Source of the DNA: Eubacteriales bacterium | Lineage (GTDB): Bacteria > Bacillota_A > Clostridia > Lachnospirales > Lachnospiraceae | Reading direction: 5' to 3' | Length of the DNA: 5,246 nucleotides | NCBI GenBank assembly: GCA_030533315.1 | Contig: JAUNJL010000117.1 | Location: 1 to 5,246 of the forward strand | Part shown: positions 1 to 5,246 of the stretch, piece after piece | How the letters are laid out: each line of letters begins with the position of its first letter | Position numbering within the stretch: position 1 is the first letter of the stretch | Translations under genes and position numbers: made by a program | Notes under the pieces: generated by a model | Databases searched by the model: none | Seen by the model: only the letters and a program-made list of their open reading frames with translations | Told to the model about the DNA's origin: nothing

Positions 1-39
1 GAACGATAATAACCCTGAAAATGGCAGGGGACAAAGGGA

Positions 40-68
40 TTGCATAAAACCATGGGATTCGGTATAAT
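40..68 (+). promoter_or_regulatory. Candidate sigma-A type promoter
   Basis: A perfect -10 box TATAAT lies at 63-68. TTGCAT at 40-45 could serve as a weak -35 box (first three bases match TTGACA), with the optimal 17-base spacer. There is no extended -10 TG. Transcription would start near 74-76, giving a leader of about 70 bases before the ATG at 145. The -35 is poor, so this could be a weak or internal promoter inside a longer operon. Confidence 0.45.
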
Positions 69-86
69 GGTAGCAATGAAAAAGGG

Positions 87-130
87 CCCGGCCCCGGGAT
101 TTTTGGATTGCTTTTTGAAAAGGGGCTGGG
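87..130 (+). promoter_or_regulatory. Potential leader hairpin before the first ribosome binding site
   Basis: CCCGGCCCC at 87-95 can pair with GGGGCTGGG at 122-130 over nine base pairs, eight G-C and one G-U, around a 26-base loop. Four more A-U pairs can form inside the loop (101-104 with 118-121). The stem ends four bases before the AGGAG at 135-139. A competing small hairpin, CCCG (87-90) with CGGG (95-98), is followed by a run of T at 100-104 and would look like a weak terminator. A regulatory role is inference; the base pairing is read directly from the sequence. Confidence 0.35.
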
Positions 131-134
131 ACAA

Positions 135-139
135 AGGAG
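135..139 (+). promoter_or_regulatory. Ribosome binding site that sets the first gene's start
   Basis: AGGAG, extended upstream by A bases, sits five bases before the ATG at 145. The in-frame upstream starts (TTG at 40, ATG at 52, 67 and 76) have no comparable purine-rich site at a suitable distance, so this site fixes the start at 145. Confidence 0.75.
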
Positions 140-144
140 AAAAC

Positions 145-1323
145 ATGAGTGTTTGGACTGTCATCAAAGGAAAGCTAAAAAAGATTTTGCCCGCCACCTG
201 GGCTTATATCGACGGGAGATACCGCAGCCTGGAAAAGGAAAATAAGCGGCAGGCAAAGATCCTTCAGGATCTTCTGCGAAGGAGCGAGGCACAGTCTGAG
301 GCTATCAAGGAACTGAAAAAATACATTGAACAGGAGCTGCTTCGCCGGGACGACTGGGGAAAACGGGCTTCTGAGATCAAGCGCACAGCGGAGGGCAAGC
401 CGGTCTGGGTGATCAAATGTCCGGCCCCTGATACGGCGGAAAAGATCCGCTGGGGCGAGTATGCCTTTTCCTTAAGCCTGAAGCGGTACCTGGACCGCCT
501 TGGAGTGTACACGGTTATTGACACGAGAGAGGACTGGGGCTGCGACGAGGACGCGGATGTGGTGCTGGTTCTTCGGGGACGCCGTTTTTACAGGCCGGAC
601 CGGAGGAAGGAGCACTGCTTATACATTATGTGGAACATTTGCCACCCGGAGATGGTGACAAAAGAGGAATTTGAGCTGTATGATGTGGTTTGCGTCAGTT
701 CCCGCCATTATGCGGCCATTCTGAAGGAGCAGCTTAAGGTTCCGGTGTTCCCTCTGCTGCAGTGTACGGATACGGAGCTGTTTTATCCGCCGGAGGAAAA
801 GCCGGAAGTCTTTGAAAATGAATATATTTTTATCGGTAATACCCGGGGTGTTGCCCGAAACTGCGTGATGTGGGCGATCCAGGACAAGCTGCCTCTGAAA
901 ATCTGGGGCACCGGCTGGAAGCTGATCCTGGGGCCGGATAAGTACCTGGTCCAGGAAAAAACCATCGAAAACAGCCTGATCCCGGATCTTTACCGCTCCG
1001 CGAAGGCGACTCTCAACGATCACTGGAAGGATATGCTGGACTACCAGTATGTGAACAACCGGATCTTTGACGCCCTGGCCTGCGGTCTCCCCGTGATCTC
1101 CGATTACTGCCAGGAGCTGAAGGACATCTTTCCTGACGCGGTTCTTTGCTATGAGACGAAGGAAGAGTTCGACGACTGCATCCGAAGGCTGGAGGAGGAT
1201 TACGACGGCATCAAGGAAAAAGTGGCGGCTCAGTGGGACATGATCGAAAAGGAGTACTCCTTCAAAAAACGTGCGGAGGAGCTGATGGAAATTGCAGAAA
1301 AATATGGAAAGAAACAGGGATAA
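145..1323 (+). CDS. CgeB-like GT-B glycosyltransferase with N-terminal coiled coil
   Basis: This predicted cytoplasmic glycosyltransferase (392 residues) probably adds a sugar from a nucleotide donor to a surface glycan precursor. The start at 145 is chosen for its AGGAG site. Residues 1-20 form a basic, amphipathic stretch, followed by a heptad-like charged coiled coil at about 28-70. The catalytic part resembles the CgeB / glycosyl transferase 1_2 group. The N-terminal Rossmann half contains GEYAFSLSL (104-112), DADVVLVLRG (136-145) and WNICHPE (163-169). The C-terminal half contains FIGNTRG (229-235), IWGTGW (253-258), an LYRSAKATLNDH segment (282-293) and NRIFDALACGLPVISD (305-320). That last element corresponds to the donor-binding E-x7-E-type region of family 1 enzymes, here with Asp309. 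No signal peptide or membrane segment is visible. The gene's end overlaps the next gene, which suggests translational coupling. Donor and acceptor cannot be read from sequence; membership in the CgeB-like group is fairly sure, but a role in spore coat is not implied. Confidence 0.85.
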   Translation: MSVWTVIKGKLKKILPATWAYIDGRYRSLEKENKRQAKILQDLLRRSEAQSEAIKELKKYIEQELLRRDDWGKRASEIKRTAEGKPVWVIKCPAPDTAEKIRWGEYAFSLSLKRYLDRLGVYTVIDTREDWGCDEDADVVLVLRGRRFYRPDRRKEHCLYIMWNICHPEMVTKEEFELYDVVCVSSRHYAAILKEQLKVPVFPLLQCTDTELFYPPEEKPEVFENEYIFIGNTRGVARNCVMWAIQDKLPLKIWGTGWKLILGPDKYLVQEKTIENSLIPDLYRSAKATLNDHWKDMLDYQYVNNRIFDALACGLPVISDYCQELKDIFPDAVLCYETKEEFDDCIRRLEEDYDGIKEKVAAQWDMIEKEYSFKKRAEELMEIAEKYGKKQG

Positions 1324-3307
1324 AAAGCAGCTTTTCCTGGGGCTTGTCTTTATGCTGGCCCTGTGCTTTGCATGTGTTTTGACCTACAAGGCGCAGTTTC
1401 GGGAAAAGCTTGACCGGGCCATCGCGTTTACCATGATGAGCGAGCATAAGCCTGTGGGGCGGGTGGAGCTCTCAAAGGAGAGCCCCCTCCTGTCGGAGGT
1501 GTTTTTGTGCAAGGTTCCGGAGCTGAAAAAGCTTCGGATCCAGTGTACAGGCGAGGATGTGGACAGCGGCGCCTCCCTCCTTATGACTGTGGAGGATGAG
1601 GAGACCGGGAAGGTTTATTATCAGGCAGAAAAAATGGTGACAGAAGTCCTTGGCCGGGAGGATCAAATGGTCAGTATGCGGGTAAAGACGGGAGGAGACG
1701 ATACCGAGGACCGGATGCTCCGTCTGACCTGGGAGCTGAAAAACGGTGGGGACACGATCCTGACCATGAAGGCAAACCAGAAACAGAGCATGGTGCAGTC
1801 CTTCAACGGCGTGGAAGGGGACAGGACCAATGTGGTCTACACCATGTATTACGGAAACGCGGGATTTTTGAAATACCTGTATGCCCTTCTTTGCGGGGCG
1901 CTCCTGGTGTTTGGAGGGATGTGCTGGTATCTTCTGATCTGGCGTCAACTTACCGTGGAAAAGTTTTACCTTCCGGCGGCTTTGGTTTTCGGGCTGATCC
2001 TTCAGGGGATGATCACCGCATTTGGAGTGCCGGATGAGGCGGGGCACTTTGACACAGCTTATAAATATTCAAACGCGATGCTGCTTGTGAAGGACACGGG
2101 GATTCCGGGAACCATATACAAGCGGGAGTGCGACGTGGAAATGGGGGATCTGCTGGCCAATGGACTGGAGAGCAATTCCTATTATCACCTATTGTATCAT
2201 ACCCTGGAAAAGCCGGAAAATACGGAGCTTATCCCGGTAAACAGCGTAGATTCCACAAACCTGGTTCCGGGACTGGTGTATTTCCCGGCTGCGCTGGGGA
2301 TCAGTCTTGGAAGGGCGCTGGGGCTATCCTCCATGCTGATGATGCAGCTTGGGAGGATCCTGAATCTTCTGGCCTTCGTTCTTTTGACCTATGGGGCGAT
2401 CCGGCTGGCTCCGGCAGGAAAAAACCTTTTTGGAATTTTTGGCATCCTGCCTATATCCCTGCAGCAGGGAGCTTCTTTCTCCTATGACGCTGTGGTGAAC
2501 GGGCTGCTGTTTTTGTTCTTTGCCCTTTGCCTGTATCTGGGGAAAAAGAGCAGCTACAAGAAAAGAGAGCTGACGCTTCTGATCCTGCTGTCCGCCTTTT
2601 TGGCGGTGGCAAAGGGAGGCGTGTACCTTCCTCTTCTGCTGTTCCTTTTTCTGGGCTTTTCCGGAAGAAGGCGGGACCGGAGGGAAAAGAAAAAAAATCA
2701 AAGGCTTCTGGCGGCTTTGCTGGCTGGGGCGGCGCTGCTTCTTCTTTTGGCGCTGGCGCTGGCAAAGTTTATGCCGGTGCTTCAGGGCTTCCTTCTTGAC
2801 ACCGAAGGAGAATTGGGCCAGGACGCCCTGTATTCCGTGCCTTATCTTTTGGCAAATCCGGCGAAGCTGGTCTATATGTATTGGAATACGCTGCTCCGGT
2901 GGATGGATCCCGTCCTCCGGGGACTTATGGGAGGGATGCTTTCCTGGCTGGATATTAAGATCAGTTGGCTGTTTGTGGCCCTGCTTCTGATCTGTACCCT
3001 GCTGCTTGCCAACGTGGAGGGGGACCGGCTGGAGAAAAACAGAAAAGAGGGATTTCTCATTGCCGCTGCCTGCGGGCTCTCCGTGGCTTTGATCATGCTT
3101 TCCATGCTGGTGGGGTATACCAAGCGGAGCCTGGATTACATTCAGGGGATCCAGGGGCGGTATCTTTTGCCCTTTGCGCCGGCGCTGTTTTCCCTTGGCT
3201 GCTGCAGCATGGTACTGGTGAAAAGACAGCAGACGGCCCGTATCTGGATGACTGTTTTGACGGCAGAAATTCTGCTTGCCCTTCAGGCGGCGGTTATGAT
3301 AGGATAG
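1292..3307 (+). CDS. DUF2142 polytopic membrane protein, GT-C-like
   Basis: This large integral membrane protein (671 residues) is likely a lipid-linked sugar transferase or polymer-modifying enzyme of the cell envelope. Membrane segment 1 spans about 14-32. A hydrophilic, probably extracytoplasmic domain fills about 33-190. Two further segments (192-217, 226-246) precede the DUF2142 signature PDEAGHF at 247-253, where Asp248/Glu249 sit in the first loop after a membrane helix, as catalytic acids do in GT-C enzymes. LVYFPAALG (328-336), SYDA (397-400) and QGRYLLP (621-627) are further DUF2142-type motifs. Roughly 12 membrane segments are expected. The start is uncertain: TTG at 1292 has GGAGGAG (1275-1281) ten bases upstream, while ATG at 1304 has no good site; they differ by four residues. 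Overlap with the preceding gene is 32 bases (20 if ATG). The DUF2142 call is strong; the enzymatic role is inference from the fold type and from the GT2/DUF2304 pair downstream. Confidence 0.85.
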   Translation: MQKNMERNRDKKQLFLGLVFMLALCFACVLTYKAQFREKLDRAIAFTMMSEHKPVGRVELSKESPLLSEVFLCKVPELKKLRIQCTGEDVDSGASLLMTVEDEETGKVYYQAEKMVTEVLGREDQMVSMRVKTGGDDTEDRMLRLTWELKNGGDTILTMKANQKQSMVQSFNGVEGDRTNVVYTMYYGNAGFLKYLYALLCGALLVFGGMCWYLLIWRQLTVEKFYLPAALVFGLILQGMITAFGVPDEAGHFDTAYKYSNAMLLVKDTGIPGTIYKRECDVEMGDLLANGLESNSYYHLLYHTLEKPENTELIPVNSVDSTNLVPGLVYFPAALGISLGRALGLSSMLMMQLGRILNLLAFVLLTYGAIRLAPAGKNLFGIFGILPISLQQGASFSYDAVVNGLLFLFFALCLYLGKKSSYKKRELTLLILLSAFLAVAKGGVYLPLLLFLFLGFSGRRRDRREKKKNQRLLAALLAGAALLLLLALALAKFMPVLQGFLLDTEGELGQDALYSVPYLLANPAKLVYMYWNTLLRWMDPVLRGLMGGMLSWLDIKISWLFVALLLICTLLLANVEGDRLEKNRKEGFLIAAACGLSVALIMLSMLVGYTKRSLDYIQGIQGRYLLPFAPALFSLGCCSMVLVKRQQTARIWMTVLTAEILLALQAAVMIG

Positions 3308-3315
3308 CGTCGTAG

Positions 3316-3351
3316 GCAGGGCTTGCTCCTGCGGGCAGGATTCTTTTTATT
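3316..3351 (+). terminator. Weak terminator- or attenuator-like hairpin
   Basis: The gap between the DUF2142 gene and the GT2 gene contains TCCTG-CGGG-CAGGA (3327-3340), a five-base-pair stem with a four-base loop, followed by TTCTTTTTATT (3341-3351). An alternative stem pairs GCAGG (3316-3320) with CCTGC (3328-3332) and would disrupt the first. This resembles a weak intrinsic terminator with a competing anti-terminator. The stems are short, so it may reduce rather than stop transcription into the downstream genes. No good promoter was seen in the gap, which argues that read-through occurs. Confidence 0.35.
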
Positions 3352-3357
3352 GGAACA

Positions 3358-3364
3358 AAAGGAG
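3358..3364 (+). promoter_or_regulatory. Ribosome binding site supporting a TTG start
   Basis: AAAGGAG lies seven bases before TTG at 3372. No in-frame ATG lies between this site and the conserved N-terminal strand of the GT2 enzyme, so the TTG is the start. Confidence 0.8.
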
Positions 3365-3371
3365 AAGTATA

Positions 3372-4070
3372 TTGAAGATACTGATTATCATTCCGGCATA
3401 CAATGAAGCGGAATGTATTGAGAAGGTTGTGGATAATCTGATCGCGAATTATCCTCAGTATGACTATGTGATCATCAATGACGGTTCCACCGATGATACG
3501 CGCAAGGTCTGCGCCCGGAGAGGCTACAACTTCATGGATCTTCCGGTGAATACGGGGCTTTCCGGGGCCATCAAAAGCGGTATGCGCTATGCGAATTATT
3601 ACGGCTACGATTATGTGGTGCAGTTAGATGGAGATGGACAGCACGATCCCAGATATATCCAGGATCTGATCCGGGAGATGGAAAGGACGGACTGTGATAT
3701 TGTGATCGGCTCCCGTTTTAAGACGGAGAGAAAACCGGTCAACTCCCGCATGATCGGCAGTCAGATCATCACGGCGGCTATCTGGCTGACGACCCGGGGC
3801 ACCTATATCGGAGATGTGACGTCGGGGATGCGCCTTTTTAACAAAAAAATGATCAAGCGCTTTGGCTATGACATGCACTACAGCCCGGAGCCGGATACCC
3901 TGGCTTATCTTTTGAACAGCGGGGTCCAGATCCGGGAGGTGCAGGTGAAGATGTACGAGCGGATCGCCGGAGTCAGCTACCTGGATTTTAAAGGCTCCAT
4001 CTGGTACATGATGAAGATGATGTTTTCTATCCTGCTGTTTCAGTGGTTCCGAAAGAAGTTAGAGGAGTAA
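3372..4070 (+). CDS. DPM1-like family 2 glycosyltransferase (polyprenyl-phosphate sugar synthase type)
   Basis: This GT-A fold enzyme (232 residues) is of the dolichol-phosphate-mannose-synthase-like group, predicted to transfer a sugar from a nucleotide donor to undecaprenyl phosphate at the inner face of the membrane. It opens with the family strand KILIIIPAYNE (2-12). NDGSTDD at 36-42 binds the nucleotide, DGDGQHD at 86-92 carries the metal-binding D-x-D, and DVTSGMR at 148-154 is typical of the acceptor side. No C-terminal membrane helices are present, only a mildly hydrophobic end near 212-226, so membrane attachment probably depends on a partner. The DUF2304 gene starts six bases downstream and is the likely partner. 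The length is that expected for the catalytic domain alone. The start is TTG with a clear AAAGGAG. The sugar is unknown; GlcNAc, as for streptococcal GacI, is one possibility, and mannose, glucose or galactose are others. Confidence 0.9.
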   Translation: MKILIIIPAYNEAECIEKVVDNLIANYPQYDYVIINDGSTDDTRKVCARRGYNFMDLPVNTGLSGAIKSGMRYANYYGYDYVVQLDGDGQHDPRYIQDLIREMERTDCDIVIGSRFKTERKPVNSRMIGSQIITAAIWLTTRGTYIGDVTSGMRLFNKKMIKRFGYDMHYSPEPDTLAYLLNSGVQIREVQVKMYERIAGVSYLDFKGSIWYMMKMMFSILLFQWFRKKLEE

Positions 4071-4076
4071 AGGTAT

Positions 4077-4502
4077 ATGTCAGAAATCTTAAGATTCCTC
4101 CTTTTTTTTGCCGCTTTGGCAACGGGAGGATGGATTTTATTTAAAATACGAAAGCTGCAGATCAAGATGCAGGACGCCATCTTCTGGGTGGTGTTCGCCG
4201 TTATCTTGTTCGTGCTGGGAATCTTTCCGGAGATTTGCTACTGGCTGACAGACAGGCTGGGGATCATGTCCCCGGCGAATCTGATCTTCCTGGTGGTGAT
4301 CTTCCTTCTGATGGAAAAGATTTTTACTCTGTCCATCATCGTGTCCCAACTGGAGGAAAAGGTGTCCGTGCTGTCGGCGGAGCTGGCGCTGCGGTCCAAC
4401 GCATCGAAAAAACGATTGGATGATAATGAAAAAGCCATCGGCGAAATCAGGGAAGAGATAAGGGATCAAAAGGATGAGGAAAAAAACGTACCGTTGGAAT
4501 GA
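4077..4502 (+). CDS. DUF2304 small membrane protein, likely GT2 partner
   Basis: This small integral membrane protein (141 residues) has three predicted membrane helices at about 4-22, 34-52 and 66-88. Between the first two lies KIRKLQIKMQDAIFW (23-37), and after them GIFP (48-51) and a GIMSPANLIF stretch (62-71), all typical of DUF2304. The C-terminal third (about 90-136) is highly charged and coiled-coil-like, with a serine-bearing stretch SNASKKR (107-113). GacJ, a member of this family in Streptococcus, binds the GT2 enzyme GacI and raises its activity; the gene order here fits the same role. The start ATG follows the upstream stop by six bases and uses AGAGGAG (4061-4067), which lies inside the end of the GT2 gene, so the two are probably translationally coupled. 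The 3' end overlaps the next gene by 29 bases. Family call is strong; partner role is inferred. Confidence 0.88.
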   Translation: MSEILRFLLFFAALATGGWILFKIRKLQIKMQDAIFWVVFAVILFVLGIFPEICYWLTDRLGIMSPANLIFLVVIFLLMEKIFTLSIIVSQLEEKVSVLSAELALRSNASKKRLDDNEKAIGEIREEIRDQKDEEKNVPLE

Positions 4503-5246
4503 CCATACCTTTGCAGTCTGCGCCTATGGGGAAAGCCCCTATCTGGAGGAGTGTGTTCGTTCCCTTTTCGATCAGAACAAAAGAACCAGGATCCTTGTGG
4601 CGACCTCTACGCCTAACGCTCATATCTCGTCCATTGCCGAAAAGTATGGGCTTCCCCTGTATGTAAACACAGGGGAGAGGGGGCTTGCAGGCGACTGGAA
4701 TTTTGCCATGAGCTGCGCGAAAACGCCTCTTGTCACCCTGGCCCACCAGGATGACCGCTATTATAAAACCTACACAGAGGATGTGCTGACAGCGCTGAAC
4801 CGCTGCGGCCATCCTCTGATCGCGTATACCGATTACAATGAGCTGAGGGAGGGGAAAACTGTCCGTGCAAACCGCCTTTTGCGGATCAAAAGGCTGATGC
4901 TTTCCCCTATGAAGCTTTCCTGCTTTTGGAAAAGCATCTTCGTGCGCCGGCGGATCTTGTCCTTTGGCTCTGCCATCTGCTGCCCTTCCGTGACTCTTGT
5001 AAAAGAAAATCTGCCCGGCTTTGCCTTCCGCAATAACATGAAAAGCAACATCGACTGGCAGGCCTGGGAGGAAATCTCCCGGTTGAAAGGGGAGTTTGCC
5101 TACGTCAGCAGCCCTTCTATGGAGCACCGTATCCACCAGGCATCCACCACCTCTGCCCTTTTGGAGTCTGATGGCCGCCGTGCCGAGGATCTGGCCGTGT
5201 TCCGAAAATTCTGGCCAACATGGATCGCCAATGCCATTGAGTGGTT
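4474..5246 (+). CDS. Family 2 glycosyltransferase, 3' end beyond the window
   Basis: The frame stays open from ATG 4474 to the window edge, giving 257 residues with no stop. It starts inside the DUF2304 gene (29-base overlap), with AAGGGA at 4460-4465 eight bases upstream. The N-terminal part reads FAVCAYGESPYLEECVRSLFDQ, split here as FAVCAYGESPY (13-23) and LEECVRSLFDQ (24-34), the usual GT2 opening. TSTPN (44-48), GLAGDWNFA (70-78) and VTLAHQDDRYY (87-97) follow; HQDD at 91-94 stands where most GT2 enzymes carry D-x-D. A later EHRIHQASTTS (217-227) and an RRAEDLAVFRKFWP stretch (236-249) look like conserved acceptor-side motifs of this subgroup. There is no signal peptide or membrane helix in the visible part. 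It is probably a cytoplasmic enzyme of the same glycan pathway; the sugar is unknown. A long open frame on the opposite strand here is only a shadow. Confidence 0.85.
   Translation, partial: MRKKTYRWNDHTFAVCAYGESPYLEECVRSLFDQNKRTRILVATSTPNAHISSIAEKYGLPLYVNTGERGLAGDWNFAMSCAKTPLVTLAHQDDRYYKTYTEDVLTALNRCGHPLIAYTDYNELREGKTVRANRLLRIKRLMLSPMKLSCFWKSIFVRRRILSFGSAICCPSVTLVKENLPGFAFRNNMKSNIDWQAWEEISRLKGEFAYVSSPSMEHRIHQASTTSALLESDGRRAEDLAVFRKFWPTWIANAIEW

Larger units (their letters stand above)
1..144 (+). other. Non-coding leader upstream of the first gene
   Basis: No convincing complete gene is present here. All three forward frames end early: TAA at 7-9, 65-67 and 45-47. An upstream gene could end in this stretch (stop at 45-47 or 65-67), but too few codons are visible to recognise a product. 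The region holds a candidate promoter, a 22-base imperfect direct repeat (16-37 and 116-137), and a GC-rich potential hairpin (87-130) that ends just before the ribosome binding site of the first glycosyltransferase gene. The reading frame of that gene does extend back to a TTG at 40, but the upstream part has no ribosome binding site at a suitable distance and reads as untranslated leader. Confidence 0.6.

Noticed and set aside
3..67. 3' end of an upstream gene (frame ending TAA 45-47, or frame ending TAA 65-67)
   Set aside because: Both frames are open from the window edge, but 14 to 21 codons are too few to identify a protein or choose between them.
40..144. N-terminal extension of the first glycosyltransferase from TTG at 40 or ATG at 52, 67 or 76
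   Set aside because: None of these starts has a suitably placed ribosome binding site, the TTG and the TATAAT overlap a likely promoter, and ATG 145 has a clear AGGAG five bases upstream.
1472..2047. 191-codon open frame on the - strand
   Set aside because: Shadow of the DUF2142 gene; the + strand frame has membrane helices and family motifs, the reverse product has none.
2451..2801. Overlapping open frames on both strands with proline-, alanine- and glutamine-rich products
   Set aside because: They arise from GC-rich leucine/alanine codons of DUF2142 membrane helices and a lysine/arginine-rich loop; no ribosome binding site or motif supports them.
3323..3351. Promoter in the gap before the GT2 gene (TTGCTC, 17 bases, TTTATT)
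   Set aside because: Only 3/6 and 4/6 matches, and it would start transcription within the ribosome binding site of the GT2 gene.
4447..5136. 229-codon open frame on the - strand
   Set aside because: It lies wholly opposite the GT2 gene and the end of the DUF2304 gene, encodes a sequence without recognisable motifs, and is explained by third-position GC bias.

Overview
The window looks like part of a surface-polysaccharide (teichoic-acid or rhamnan-like cell-wall glycan) gene cluster from a Gram-positive Clostridia member, most likely a Lachnospiraceae-type gut anaerobe. The grounds are moderate GC content with G/C-rich third codon positions, AGGAG-type ribosome binding sites, TTG starts, and protein families typical of that group. 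The species cannot be named from the sequence alone. All genes lie on the + strand, are tightly packed and read as one operon.

Layout. Bases 1-144 are a non-coding leader with a plausible sigma-A type promoter (perfect TATAAT, 17-base spacer), a 22-base imperfect direct repeat, and a GC-rich hairpin just upstream of the first ribosome binding site. From 145 to 1323 is a CgeB-like GT-B glycosyltransferase with an N-terminal basic helix and coiled coil. Overlapping its end, 1292-3307 encodes a large DUF2142 polytopic membrane protein with GT-C-like features. A 64-base gap holds a small terminator- or attenuator-like hairpin. Then come a DPM1-like family 2 glycosyltransferase (3372-4070, TTG start), a DUF2304 small membrane protein with a coiled-coil tail (4077-4502), and a second, divergent family 2 glycosyltransferase (4474 to the right edge, 3' end missing).

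How they may work together (inference). A soluble DPM1-like GT2, a DUF2304 partner and a polytopic GT-C-like protein match the logic of the streptococcal GacI/GacJ/GacL side-chain system. There, the GT2 plus its small membrane partner makes an undecaprenyl-phosphate-linked sugar, and a membrane enzyme transfers that sugar to a polymer outside the cell. Here the outer enzyme would be the DUF2142 protein. The CgeB-like and C-terminal GT2 enzymes would build the acceptor glycan in the cytoplasm. No mobile element, tRNA, rRNA or CRISPR was seen.
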